Source: Rhyacophila brunnea (taxonomy: Eukaryota > Arthropoda > Insecta > Trichoptera > Rhyacophilidae). Taken from it: a stretch of DNA of 64,000 nucleotides. The notes beneath the pieces are model-generated. The model did no database searches, was not told the DNA's origin, and was given only the letters and a program-made list of their open reading frames with translations. Below, in pieces: positions 25,800 to 38,349 of the stretch. The position numbers were made by a program, and so were the translations under genes. The stretch spans positions 327,752 to 391,751 of the forward strand of contig JAGYXB010000070.1 in NCBI GenBank assembly GCA_022495005.1. The letters are read 5' to 3'. Within the stretch, counting starts at the first letter, position 1; each line of letters opens with the position of its first letter.

Positions 25800-25998
25800 A
25801 GGTCAAGCACAAGTTAGAGTCACTCCCCTCGGTCCAACGCCAACTCTTGCGCCTCCTGCCATGCCATACCTGCAGCGCGTAGATCTATTTTGTAGCACCG
25901 CTGCAGGGTGAGAAAGCGGCGACGGAGCCATTGAGGCTGTGCCACAAAGGTACGAAGTGTCGCACTATCTGGTGGCATTCGGGACACATGTCCCAGCC
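25800..25998 (-). pseudogene. LINE ORF2 C-terminal fragment
   Basis: The minus strand translates to WLGHVSRMPPDSATLRTFVA, then a short stretch ending LTLQRCYKIDLRAAG and AWQEAQELALDRGE, followed by a stop where the family usually has Trp. The WLGHV.RMP motif and the DLRAAG...A.DR.(E/Q)W ending are characteristic of the C-terminal region of many LINE reverse-transcriptase proteins. The rest of the protein, including the polymerase and endonuclease domains, is absent, as expected for a 5'-truncated copy. A shorter relic of the same family is at 4500-4612. Confidence 0.7.
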
Positions 25999-27842
25999 AC
26001 GATTATTATTATTTATTATTTTATATTTAACGAAATGGCACTTCTGTATTCGTCTCTAAATTGTATAACTGAAAACCTATTAAGTAATTATTATTAAGCT
26101 CTTCTCCGAAACAGTATATAGATATACAAAAAACTACATAGATAAGAATTAATCACATTAAAGTTAACCCGATCTGACTATTGCAACATACATCATATTA
26201 TTTAATCCTAAAATAATGAATTCGTTTATATAATATGTATATGCGTTGTATATAATTATTATTGATTTGTTTCCCACACAAGTAAATATCCGAGGCATTA
26301 TCTCACCGATATTGCGAAAAAGCCCTTGAATGTGGAAAACAGCGTGCGTTGGTTTAATTGACTGCCCAAGCTTCGTCGCTGAATATTTTTCACAATTGGA
26401 TTGCAGCTAATCGAATTATTTTCACTCGGCTTTAATATTCTTTTTCAAATCAAATTTTAATTAAATATCGCGAGGCCGACGCTAAACTCTGCGCAGATTT
26501 ATTCTTGTACGTACGTGAAAAACGCTGAACTGTCCAATTAAAATAATAAAATAATATCGTGTAACTGAAAACTACCCCAGGCGTAATTTGATAGATATAA
26601 AAACATTTGAATATGAGTTCGTTCAATTCAGTTTCCATTTTGATGGATGAAAGTTAATAATAACACGCGTTTTTCTATTAAAAATGGCTCCGGGCTTACC
26701 CAAAAAGAGCGGGGTTTGATATGGGTAAAATAACCGCAAAGTATATTTTAGCATTGTCATAATATAATATTATAATAAAAACCTACCGTGTATATTGCTT
26801 CTATGGCGGACATTTGTGATAGAGGTCATGCAGTGTAGGTATTATTTTTGCAGATTTATATTACATTTTTATTGGGTATACAATTCTTTCATTATTTATT
26901 TATGACTGGATCTTGTTTTTAGCAGAATACAATTATTTAAATATCACCCTGGTAATGACAAATCTCCAATTCAGCATAAAATAATATATATTTCTTAGTT
27001 TTAATTAAGTAGGTATTTAGTTAATTCTTCATATTTGTAAAATAACCCGCTTAAATATTGTTTTGATTGTTTTGAACTAGATTCATATTCACACATTCTT
27101 ATATCTTTTTAAATTTAATATAATACATGATATAACATTTTTTTATGCTTGAATATCTCTCCGAAAATCTGTTTTTATTAAAAATGTTACAACCAACAAT
27201 ATTAGCATTTGATGTGGTTGAATAAAAGTTTTCCATCTGTAGGAGGTAGGGAAAAATAATAAAACTCCTTCCAGAGATTTTTTCCCCGCAGCGCTAACTC
27301 AAATAATTTGTAAACATTTTGGTATTTTCTTCTTCTCCAGCCTTCTTGCTAACTCCATAATCATACGGACCATTTAACGCTTCGGAAATGAAAATGACGG
27401 GAAACGTTGGAAATTAATTCACCCCAAATATGTGACTATACAAGAACGATTTTTTTGGAATCAAGTCAATTTTATTTTCTAATGTTGGTTAATACAAATT
27501 AAAAGTACATCTATGTATATTTTTTATATTAATTATTACTAAAAAAATCCACAATAATGTAACATCGTTATCATTAATTATGAAATGTATTCAGGTATCT
27601 TTATTAAACTCTTCTCTGTCATATTCATTATTGTTGACAATCATAACTCCATTTAAATGCTCGCATCATAGGTATATATTTTCAGCGATCTCTGCGTTTC
27701 GCCGTCCACCATGTGGCTGAAAATGTTAAAAACCTGTACCTATCGTACTATTTATTTATACAAATAATATTAAATATTTGTTTGATTTATTGATTAATAA
27801 CATTACTCTTCTCACACACAACAGTAATTAGTATATTGATCG
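25999..27842. other. AT-rich non-coding stretch
   Basis: No gene, RNA or paired repeat was recognised. Confidence 0.4.
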
Positions 27843-27845
27843 TTA

Positions 27846-28176
27846 GGCCCGTTTCAGACGGGACACCGGTGTCGCGCTCGTACATAATATAGGAAGCTTT
27901 TGTTTTCGAATAAAGGGGTCTTTGTATTATGTTTAGAGCTAATAAGTCAACGGATAATTTCGCGTTATAAATTAGAACATAAAACTGGCTGCGGTAATAA
28001 AAACAAGTGTATCGGTGGCTTGAGAATGTAGCGGCCGACGGAAAAGTGTACCGGACACGCGTTGACTCATTAGCTATGGGGCTTTCATAAACATAATACA
28101 ACGGATCCTTTATTCGAATACAAAGGCCTCCTATATTATATCGAGCGCGACATCGGTGTCCCGTCTGAAACGGGCC
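27846..28176. mobile_element. PIF/Harbinger-type MITE, copy 2
   Basis: Both ends carry GGCCCGTTTCAGACGGGACA in inverted orientation. It is flanked by TTA at 27843-27845 and 28177-28179, a TWA target. It shares the subterminal blocks with 13053-13307 (GTCGCGCTCG, TTCGAATAAAGG, GTATTATGTTTA) but is longer at 331 bp because of a different AT-rich centre. The 104-codon minus-strand open frame across it is an artefact of the inverted repeats. Confidence 0.87.
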
Positions 28177-28323
28177 TTACAAGTTTAGTGTTGTTTCATT
28201 CGTGACTTCATGGGGACTGGAAGAAGAATGCTTTCATTATATTGTCACAGTCATTAAGGGAAGTTTGAAACATCGGTTTAAGTTTATTATCGATTACGTT
28301 ACGTTGACGAATTTATAATATTA

Positions 28324-30454
28324 CTAGCTGACCCGGCAAACGTTCTTCTGCCATATAAATTATTTCTAGTCAGGGCTCGAAATGAAACGGAACGCACCAG
28401 AGCGCCGTTCCTATTCGTGAAATTGGTAAAATTTTCGCTCCGTCTCGTGGAATAGATAATTTGACCGTCTGAGTTGGATAGGCCATATAATAGAAAATCT
28501 AACACTTATTTTTATGAAAAAAACACATAAACTTTGATAACTTTACTATGTAAAAATCTTCAGAAAACTGTCGAGCGCTCCGGTTCGTAATTTTTTCCAT
28601 TTCGAGCGCTGTTTCTAGTGAATATTTTGGTTGTTAAATAAAAAATAACGAATGTATTGTAAGTGTGTGGGGATGGGATCTATGACAGAAAGAGGAATAG
28701 AGCGCTGTAGACGATGACCGCCAATGAAAAGAAAAAAACATCAACCATTAATTTTCTCAATTCAAAATTAGTAATGATGTTCATAATGAATGAATGACCT
28801 GTGACAGGATCTCGTTGTTTAATGTTTATGCAATATCCGTCTTGTCCCTTCCAGAAAATTAGCGGATATTGGAAAGCGTCGTATGAACGGTGTGTGTCAG
28901 CGATGAACTCCAGATTATTGTTTCTTCTTCGAATCACGATTTCTCGCGTCGATGTGCGGTCGCCAACCATGATTTCAGCAATGTCGTCAACAACAGTCGC
29001 ATTGAATCAACGTACGTGCTCTCCAGCTGGTGTTTTATCAGGATTGATGACAATTGCGTGATTGTCACTTTGCAATTCGTGCATGTGTGCTTTGAAGAAT
29101 TTCAATAATTCATGGTGCTCATTCAACAGGGCGTCCAGTTCGCCGACGATGCGCCTGGTATTAGGCGAATTAAGGCTATTGTAGCCGCAACGTGCATCCA
29201 CATGATTGATGTCCTCACCGCCGCACCCATGAAGTAGATTTGTAAAAATGTATGTGGTTCGTTTGGCATTGGCAGCAATGAGCCTACTTTGTGGTATACT
29301 TGGCCTTTGATTTTGAATGTAGAATAGAATTGTTGACCATTTGCCGCAGTATTGTGAACTATTTCTGTTGCTCTGGACGAAGTCATTTAGAAGCATGAAT
29401 TAGATGTGCGAATGGACTTCAGGAACAGGTTTGAATCTGGAACCGTGCCGATGAGCAAGCCGTTCAATGGTTCTGATGGTATCTCAATTTTTGGTAGTTG
29501 CACTTTTCCTGATGCGCAACACATCCCGGCTGACTCATGTTTGAATTTGAGCGCATGACAATGGGGATATTCTTTGTCCATAGCACCAATCAGCACTTTC
29601 GGATGAGCGAAATATTCAATATCTGGCTCGTACTCGACTGCGAGACGAAGGAACGAAGCGGATGTAAATGTTCGATGTACTTGTTGGCGTTGTCGGTCAT
29701 TTGGTCATCTCTGCGTGTGTTAACTACAAACCGGCGCGTTTGGCTCCGTTCCAATTGTCGTTGTTGATTTCGTTCAGCTCTTGCCTCTTGTGATTGAGAT
29801 GCACGCAATTGTGACATGCTTACACGCACGTTTTTGTTATCTTGTTGGATTTGTTCGTCTGTTTCTTATGCTCTACTATTTCGCATGTTTGTTGCTTTAT
29901 TCGTTCGACGGCCCAAATGGCCCCCTTGCGTCTTGCTGGCATTGTGCACTGTAATACACGCACATAAAAATAGATAAATTAAAATAAATCATACAAAATT
30001 TTGCACGCACTGCGTTGTGATATGCCGAATGAAATGTCAAAATGACGCGACGCTTTTCTTAAATTCTTCTTGGACGTAGCGCCATCTGTCATTCAACAAC
30101 ATAAATAATTTCGTTCTGTTTGAAATACGAACGACGGTTAAATTTGTTCATACAAAAATAATAAAATCGCGATTAAAAAATGGAAGGGTGAGGGTAGGAG
30201 AGTGAAAATTTGGGATTATAAGTATTTTTTAATGCCAAATAATAAAAAAAAATACAAAAAAAAAATTGTCAAAAAAATAAAAGAAAATTTTTCTGGATAG
30301 AGATACCCTGATCACCTAGTGGTATAAAATATACTTGTTGACCTATTCTCATACCTAAAAAATATACAAAAAAAAATTCATAAAAATCGGTCGAGCCATT
30401 TCGGAGGAGTTCGACCACAAACATCGTGACACGAGATTTTTATATATATAGAGA
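28324..30454 (-). mobile_element. Helitron, internally deleted
   Basis: Read on the minus strand, the element starts TCTCTATATATATAAAAATC after a host A and ends GCCGGGTCAGCTAG before a host T: the 5'-TC...CTAG-3' structure and A/T insertion site of Helitrons. There are no inverted repeats and no target duplication, as expected for rolling-circle elements. At 2.1 kb it is much shorter than autonomous insect Helitrons (several kb) and retains only the N-terminal part of the Rep/helicase gene. The non-coding ends (CGTGTCACGA...CCTCCGAAATGGCTCGACCG near the start; CGTTTGCCGGGTCAG at the end) belong to a Helitron group I recognise as widespread in insects. Confidence 0.85.
28680..29942 (-). pseudogene. 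Helitron Rep/helicase N-terminal region, broken
   Basis: Minus-strand translation in several frames gives, in order: a basic start (MPARRKGAIWA, from 29942); an Arg/Gln-rich stretch (AEQ/AERNQQRQLERSQTRR type); a zinc-ribbon-like segment with PHCHALKFKHESAGMCCASG; the Helitron-like N-terminal domain with VYHKVGSLLPMPNEPHTFLQ and NPDKTPAGEHVR; and finally VGDRTSTREIVI ... HRSYDAFQYPLIFWKGQDGY. This is the usual order in insect Helitron proteins, lying ahead of the HUH nuclease motif. The HUH endonuclease and helicase domains are missing. At least three frame changes or stops separate the pieces, so it is not functional. It lies entirely within the Helitron ends. Confidence 0.85.
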
Positions 30455-31659
30455 TTATGTCTTCCTAAATTCTATTCTAGTTTAAGAGTATAAATATTGA
30501 ATTGTAAAGTGCTTCGGTTTGTTATGTTATAACTATAAGATATATTAATTGTTTTAAATAATATATTTTACATGACGTTTTGATTTGGTTTTAGTATTAA
30601 TTTGGATATTATTCGACAAGATTTGATTATTTGGTGACGGTTTTCCTCGTGTTTATGCTATTGTAAAGAAAATTCATGTATGTATAGCTACATAGTCATT
30701 TTTATTAATAATTAGTGTAATATTAATATTATAACTCTGCTTCAGTTCGATAAACTTGTTAAACGAGAGTTGCTCTTATGGTTTATAGTTTATGTGCATA
30801 TTATTATACTCTATAACAAATTATGCATCATTAAAGGAGTCATTTAATGTTGTAATTTTCTTCTTTGTTAATGTAATGCATTTATTATTTTAAAAGTTCA
30901 TGGTAGCGTCACAAACTCTCAAAAGCTCCATTTGCGGCATACTTAGTAGCAGCTTATATAGATCCGTAAAACTTAATCGTATTAATAAAAACGGTATTAT
31001 GAACAACTTTTACGACCATCTTTTAGATTTTCTGCTTTTACTCAAAGTATTTCAGACTATTTGCGAATTTGTCAGATGTTTACAGTAAATTAATGCATAT
31101 ACTCGTAACTATATACAGATGGTTCTGTGTCATGAGATGGGAGTAAATCATTGTATTTAAACGATAATGCAGGAGGTATATCTAAACGAGAAGTATCTCG
31201 AATCATTTTATTGTTTGTTTTTTATAGATTAACTTTTTAATTTCGCCTACCCAGTAAAATTAGTTTTATGCTACAGTTAAATTTTTCTGTCATCAGAATA
31301 TATATTCGGTTAAATGAACTGTTGCTAAATGAAAACTTGATTCAAGTTTTCCAAAGCGTTCAAGTTTATGTCATTTCAGCATGCTTTTAAAATGTGAATC
31401 ATTAGAATCCTTCTTAATTCACGTATTATGTATGCACTATTAATAAAATACTTTCGTTACATTCATTCGATTTCAAATGCGATGCCAATAACCTATAATT
31501 TCATTTTCAAATGATCGTCATTCATCAACTATCACGAATATTAGTCCACGATACCAGACCGAGTCTATTTTTATTCTAAATGTTAATGACTATGTTTATA
31601 AAAAAAGTCACTAATATCTACCATACTCGTACCAAAAACACAACCGACGTTAATTACTA
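30455..31659. other. AT-rich non-coding stretch
   Basis: Nothing recognised. The 62-codon frame at 30900-31088 has no motif. Confidence 0.4.
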
Positions 31660-31663
31660 TTAA

Positions 31664-31784
31664 CCCTGAAATAACGTTCCTCCAGGCTATAGCAATCCAT
31701 CATTCATGCACAGGACTGCTCGCCCCGGGTGACGTCTACTTAACCGGGGTGTTAGAAACCCAATACGTTGCAGCTGTTATAGGG
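31664..31784. mobile_element. Possible piggyBac-type mini-element
   Basis: TTAA at 31660-31663 and 31785-31788 flanks a 121-bp segment whose ends are CCCTGAAATAACG and, reversed, CCCTATAACAGC. TTAA duplication with CCCT ends is the piggyBac signature. The segment is GC-richer than its flanks and contains an inverted CCGGG/CCGGGG pair. The inverted repeat is short, so this is moderate evidence. Confidence 0.5.
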
Positions 31785-31788
31785 TTAA

Positions 31789-34195
31789 ACTATTTAGTTA
31801 TATTTTGGTACTGACTAGAACCCATTTGTATACTATGAAATAATGTGATGCATAACTTCTTAAGTACCTACCTACATATTATTATGCAGCGCTCTCGTAT
31901 TTTATCGTTGTTATAAATTTAGATATATTATCGTATATATTATAATATATCAAAATCGTAAGGGATTTTAGAGACATCATTTTTTTGTTAAGTCGCATAT
32001 TTCGATTTTGAAAATAAAAGAATATACCTAGTACCTAATTATTGCTGTCTGTCATCATTTGCTTGCGGTATAGGTACTTACCAAAGTTAAATTTTATTAA
32101 CTTATTTACAAATTAGTTAATAATAGTAGGAATATAATTATATGATAATAATTTTCCCACATCTTCGGGCAGCCAGTATTCATATTATATTTTTGCCTCT
32201 TAAATATTTTTTCATATTATTACTGAGTGTAGGTTAGGTCATGGTTGCTCTCCATTATTATTATGAAATTATTAAAAAAAAAAAAAATCCTATGATATCG
32301 ATTTAGTGCAGAGGAACGATATGTCCAATTTTACCGAAATTTACTTTTTGTGATTATACAAAACGATAATAATTTATGCTGTAGACATAATAACGTACGC
32401 ACGTGCACATATATTTATGATATTTGAGACAATATTATCTCATTCAAATGCATTTTCACAATATGACATATTAAGTTAATTTCTCTTTCGATTTTCAATC
32501 AATTCGAATCTTTAAATTCTAATTTTCACAAAAAAAATCACATACAAAATATGCCATCAATAAGCTCTATCTCCTACGATTTCGAAATAATAATAAATTG
32601 AATCAGCCAACCACTTCTTCTTCAACTTCTTAATATGTTGGTAATATATATTGTATATAAGATCATTTTGGCTACAAATAGTGTTATTTTGTTTGGCCAA
32701 TTAAGTAGGTGATTGCATTCTGTTAGAGTTAGTCTACGTTTTGGCACTAAATTTCGCTGCCAATGTACATTACCTGCGCAATCGCGTCCATTGTAATTTT
32801 ATACTCCCTGCAACGAAGGATAATAATTACTTAACTGATATCAACATTTTTGACTAATTTATTGTATGACAATACTGTTAATACATTATGTCGATCTTGG
32901 AAAAGAAAAAGGGCGCAATCCACACAAATCAAAATTAACAGAAGGCAGAAAAACGTTTTTGTTATGGTTTTGGGTCAAAGTTAAACTACAAAATAGACAT
33001 AACCTTGCCAAGTGCATGATAATTAATAATTTGGTTCTTATATCCCTAATTAAAAACCATCATAAACGCTTTTCTCACTTCACTGCTTTTTTTTTAATTG
33101 CTAGTTAAATTTAGATAATAAATCGGCACTTGCGGCTTACATACTTTGGACACAACGTGTATTTAGTCGTGTAAAACGTTATTATGCAATAAAACCTATT
33201 TTGAAAAAACTGAGTGTTACGCCCTTTTTCCTTTCTACAGTCAAGTGATACGACATACGTGGAGATTTTAAGATAATACCTAGGTCCTAGATGTTATATT
33301 TCGAGTATCAATTTGATGTGCCATCGAACGGCACGTATCAATTCCATGTTGGCAATCAATTACCTATGTCTGATTTACGCGCTGTTACATTTACCTGTCG
33401 ACCTACATTTTGTGATTAACCACCGATCTCAAATTACGCGGAGTGTTGAATATCCACGGAAAATTATTGTTCTGGAATTAGAAAAAGCTGCGCTAAGAAA
33501 GCTGCTTTGTTGGTGTAGCGGTTTAGCAAACCGCGGACTAATCGAATTATACAAAAAGGTTACTCACTTTGATCGAATGTTTATCGGATTTCGACAGCTG
33601 GCTCATCTTGTGTGCAAACCATTCATTTTGAGGCATATGGCCTGATGAATTGATCTGCCGTATAAACATTCTGAAATATCAAATATTAGTACTTTGCTAT
33701 AATATTTCTGTAGTCGAGAGGAAAATTAATGATAATTACAACTTTTACAGACGGTTCACAAGACCGATATTCTAGTAGGTATCTATACACAGAACAGATA
33801 ATAAATAGAATTCCGATAGGCTATATTCAATACGCTACATTTTGATGCAGGGTTTTGAATGTGTGAGTGTCATACGAAAATTAAACACGCATTATGTACG
33901 TGCAATAGTGTGTGTAATACACCAATATTAAATAAGCGTCAATGCATAAACCGAGAGCAATTGTCAGTATTCGACGTATGACGTATTCTTGACACGTCTT
34001 TAAGTTTATCCCGAATTATTCCTTACTCGAGATCGGTTACCTGCTACTCCTTACCCGTTAGGTATTTCAGTTCCCACTATTTCTGAGTTTCCTGTATGTA
34101 TATCATTTTCATGCCCTCCTGTCTATGATCCGTAACAGTGCCGAACACCTGGTCAATTAGATAATTTTCTTTTCTTTCGACCGTCTGATCCCAAT
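31789..34195. other. AT-rich non-coding stretch
   Basis: Includes open frames at 32866-33108 (80 codons) and 33313-33645 (110 codons). Neither shows a domain or codon bias distinct from the background. A perfect hairpin GCGGTTT-AGC-AAACCGC lies at about 33518-33535. Confidence 0.35.
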
Positions 34196-34295
34196 GAGTA
34201 TCCACAGAGTGGAGGTTTGTATTTTGTTTTTCGAGAAATGGATGTTAGTCACTTGCTCAACCTTTTAACTCCATAAAAGCCCAGAATAAACTCTG
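34196..34295 (-). mobile_element. SINE body, copy S4 (inverted, headless)
   Basis: Reverse complement of the S1 body with high similarity: CCACAGAGTGGAGGTTTGTA, CGAGAAATGGATGTTAG, CACTTGCTCAACC. The tRNA-like head and the tail are lacking. Confidence 0.6.
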
Positions 34296-34752
34296 AGATA
34301 AAATTAAGACCACGTAAAGGCAATTTTCAGTTTTTAATGTCTAATTCCTGTATATTGAATAATATAGGTAATCGAGTTTATCTATATATCTAATCAAAAA
34401 TGAAACCATCCTTTATTCAATATGAATTTAAAAAAATCTGTACCTATCTTAAGTACAATATGTTTTGTAATCTACAAAGTGATCGCTTAAAAACATAATA
34501 TATCTCTAAAGAAATTGAATTACTAAAAATACACCATGTTTTTATCATTAGCTTTAAATATTAAATTGTTGATAGTTTTGCTCTTGATTCGATAAGATTG
34601 AATTGCAAACGGGGTCAATTACATTCGAACACGATTTATGTAGTGCAGTTCCTTCAAAAATGTACTATTATTCATCGTCATTGTTGTGGTGTATACTTCC
34701 ATCGTAAATCGTCCTACGGCGTTCTGAAATATTTGAATTAAATTGTTTTTAA

Positions 34753-35481
34753 CGGCCCACGTGCTCGTCGTAGGTCAAAATTGAGTTTTTATTGTATTTT
34801 CAAACCATGATCCTGGACACTCCTTAAACGTTGTAGATAATCTATTTATATAATTTTGAAGCCTTATTATCCTTTATAGTTATTTTAAACATTTGATGAC
34901 TGCATAAAGTATTTTTGTTACATAAAATAGTATTCTTTTAAACCTCTCGCTCTAATGTTTTAGAATATAGTCATATTTCGGTACATAACTGTGCAGTGGT
35001 AATAATTTAGATTAAAGACATAGCTTATAATAAGTATCTTTAGAATCATCTTCAAATGTATTAATCTTGCCGATTTTTTGAATAATAAAATGCCTAATTC
35101 TTGTCAAATTTGGGATCACAGAGATTATCAACATAATTTTTTATCGTGAATATTTTACAAAAATTATCTCGTAATAAATTATACTAATGGTTTTATAAAT
35201 GCGTTTAAAAATTAATAAATGTAAAAATCTTAACACCACTGCACAGTTATGTACCGAAATATGACTATATTCTAAAACATTAGAGCGAGAGGTTTAAAGA
35301 ATACTATTTTATGTAATAAAAATACTTTATGCAGTCATCAAATGTTTAAAATAACTATAAAGGATAATAAGGCTTCAAAATTATATAAATAGATTATCTA
35401 CAACGTTTAAGGAGTGTCCAGGATCATGGTTTGAAAATACAATAAAAACCCAATTTTGACCTTCGACGAGCATGTCCCCCC
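34753..35481. mobile_element. TTAA fold-back element, short copy
   Basis: Flanked by TTAA at 34749-34752 and 35482-35485. The right end is GGTCAAAATTGGG-type sequence leading to CGACGAGCATGTCCCCCC; the left end is its diverged complement, CGGCCCACGTGCTCGTCG. The inverted arms match over about 250 bp (for example TCGGTACATAACTGTGCAGTGG at 34978 and its complement at 35240). The rest of the right arm has no left partner. Compared with 55506-56864, the segment from the middle of the left arm through the central loop has been lost. Non-coding. Confidence 0.88.
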
Positions 35482-35485
35482 TTAA

Positions 35486-36575
35486 CACAATCCAAACCAT
35501 GTATGCCAAACTAATAATTTGTATTTCTGATATTCGAGATTAATTCCATGAAATAATATGGTACCGTGTAAAATAATAATTACTTAAAATGTGTTGGAAA
35601 AACTACGGGATTCCGATATAAAAAATCATCATTCTCGTTAATATTTTCTTTAATACGCGTCGATCGAAAGGTGATTAAATTCGGCCATCAGTGTGTGAAA
35701 TCGTATCGGTACACACCACACGGCTTACTAATGATCGCAGTTTTTTTTTACTCTGAACTAAAACATACTGCGGCATACAGGAGCTTTTTGTACAATACAT
35801 ATTATTATTTATAATTTACAAGCTTTTTCGAAAACGGCACTTGGCTTTTATTGCTATATTATTTATGAACATAGCAATTGATTCATTAATCACACATATA
35901 TGAATGATTGAAGTATGTAGATATGTATTTTGAAAGAATGAATAGCGGCGATAAGTAATTACATGTTTCGACGATAACATACTATAGCAGCTACGACACA
36001 TTTCCGGAAAAACGAAATTCCGCAATACAATAAAAACTGAAACTCAAAAAAGATTGCCCCAACGACTTCGTTACTTATGTTAATTGTAGTTACATATATG
36101 ATATTATATGTATTGGTACAAATATTAGGCTATATCAGTAGGTAATTTCATGTTGATATTATTAGAGTTTGAATAATAACTAAAGAAAATTGTGTTTTCC
36201 AGTTTAGGGTTAATCATTGTATCTATAGAGAAATTAATATTTCCTGCCTTGGATGCATTGTTTGCAAATAAAAAATAAATGGTGTCATTCACTATGATTA
36301 CTCATTTACCAGTTTTTGCAATGTTATGTTATTTTTCATCCACATAATATTATGTTACGTTGCTTTAAAGTTTTTTATTTCAGTGCGTCCTCACAAAAAT
36401 ATTTCATACGACAAAAAACTGAAGCTTACAGCAAATGAATTTATTTATGAACTTTAGTCAATTTAACCATTAGTATTATTGGGTAACATTTCTTCCTGCT
36501 TCTTATCTCCGTGTATTGTCGTAAATCAACGTTTTCTAACGCTGTCTTTGATGCATTCCTACTTGAGTCGCCCAA
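35486..36575. other. AT-rich non-coding stretch
   Basis: No supported feature. Confidence 0.35.
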
Positions 36576-36914
36576 AGTCATAACTCACAATTTGCAATTT
36601 TGTCATTTTTGAGATAAATATACCAAGTGATTCTAAAATCTACAAATATAAAGAATAATAGTTGACTATCAAAAGTCACTTTAAACCATGTGAAAATCGT
36701 TGTTAAAGTTGACTGTTGGTGTCATAACTCAGATTTTTGTGTGTGTGTCTGCAGCCTTATGAGTATTTATACATATATATATTTAAAAAATCTAAATCGA
36801 TTCACTCACTCATTAATATTCAATGGAGTTCAATACTTTACTTCTAATTACAAATACTGGTGGTTTTTTGCGATTATCTCAAAACTAGATTTTTGGAATA
36901 TGTGAGTTATGACT
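36576..36914. mobile_element. Candidate TIR element (MITE)
   Basis: Outer ends AGTCATAACTCACA (36576) and TGTGAGTTATGACT (36901-36914) are perfect inverted repeats of 14 bp. Inner blocks TTTTGAGATAA and TTATCTCAAAA are also inverted. A third copy of GTCATAACTCA occurs inside at about 36720. No clear target duplication, superfamily unknown. Confidence 0.5.
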
Positions 36915-37683
36915 CTAGGTAACTAATTTATGCTTTTTATTGGACACTCGCTTGTCTTTCAATTGATGTACCTAATAAATTTCTTGAGAAACATATTAAC
37001 ATGTTTCTTATATGAAATGTCAAAAATATGGTTAAATGACAGATACCTACAGTTTGTTTGATGTGCACCTACGCGATACTGTTTTTATTTCCAGTGTTCT
37101 GACAAATATATTTTTTTAAATATGTAAAATATCATAGTTTGATCTTTAATATTTATAGCTTCTGAAATATAATTTATTTTACACAAATACATCCGTCATC
37201 AAAAGAGATTAATGTTCGTTTATACATGGTCATTTTCTCATTTATAATAATTCAAAATTCGTATAATATTAAAACATTTTGACCTAAAAACATCATCTTG
37301 TGCCAGATTATAATATTATTACCTATTATTATACGAACCTAAAATATTGTATCTAAGTATTACGCTGTTTCCCACGCGTTTCATAACAGTGAAAAGAAAA
37401 CATTGTTATCTTTAATATTTCAAAAAAGATTTTTCGATATGAATAGTAATTATCATACTGTAGGTACTGACGTTCTCAATAATATTGTATTTTTATAACT
37501 TGTATTGAGATTCCTACTCAAAAATAAATTTAAGCTAACTATTCTAGTAACATTATTTTTTAATGACTCATTAGTTCATTACCATGTCGAAAATTAAATT
37601 GTAGGTGTTAACAAATTTTATTCAAAAATTGTGGCAAATGCTCCACAATACACAGTAAAGTGTATAAATATATTATGATTGTA

Positions 37684-37863
37684 TTATAAAGTAAAGTAGA
37701 TGACATGAAAATGAAAACGACAAAAATTCTGAATTATAATATTATGTAAGTAAATCATTCTACGGTGGCACTTCGTAAGTGTATTCACATTGTCTGGTCT
37801 AATGCCTCTTGCAATATTAGCAAACAATACCACTACAACTGCAAATTTTTTTTCTGTACTCAT
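37684..37863 (-). other. Small open frame with signal-peptide-like start
   Basis: A 59-codon minus-strand frame starts MSTEKKFAVVVVLFANIARG: a charged N-terminus followed by a hydrophobic run, the pattern of a secretory signal. After about residue 33 the sequence turns AT-rich and loses any protein-like character, so if real it would be a first exon that splices elsewhere. No donor site was convincing and nothing supports expression. Such short frames also arise by chance in AT-rich DNA. Confidence 0.12.
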
Positions 37864-38022
37864 GGTGTGATGAAATGTTTTACATAGATATACCAGGCAT
37901 CAAATTGATCGTGATCTAATATCCAGAATCACAACTGGCAGTGATCGATAACGCCCTTCCTTTGCCATTCGTTTACTTAAACAAACGTATTTACTGAACC
38001 ACTCGTTGCACTCATCATTATC

Positions 38023-38349
38023 CTACTGCGCGACGGTAAAGCGTGGCAATTCACATTCTCTGACTCCTGATGAGTGATGCAATACGAATGAAGTGATATG
38101 ACGGGTAATGCTAATTATAAAACAACTTTCACGTAAACTGGTAATAAAAATATAAATGGTTAATACTTTTCCTTCAAATTCACCCTTAAAAACTTTTTGA
38201 ATGATGGTAGGTCTCCTTGTTCTATCTATAACATTACTTTCAGGGTATTTATTTTTTAGCGTTAATAATTTAATGCTAACTCCCCACAATGTCGTTATTT
38301 CGTATAAGGCTTCTATTGTCGTATTTTTAACCACCAAATTTCGTGCCAT
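38023..38349 (-). other. Unrecognised 108-codon open frame
   Basis: Starts at an ATG and has less biased composition than most chance frames here (MARNLVVKNTTIEALYEITT at the start, a basic centre, a hydrophobic segment near residue 75). No domain was recognised. A second minus-strand frame at 38511-38771 just upstream is hydrophobic and could be a membrane segment. A decayed multi-exon membrane-receptor gene is conceivable but unproven. Confidence 0.15.

Noticed and set aside
27787..28101. 104-codon minus-strand frame
   Set aside because: Runs through the inverted ends of the PIF/Harbinger MITE and matches a similar frame in the other MITE copy only because the DNA is shared.
28801..29767. 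Plus-strand frames of 72-86 codons
   Set aside because: Shadows of the minus-strand Helitron protein.
33313..33645. 110-codon open frame
   Set aside because: No domain, average composition, and no splice or promoter signal.
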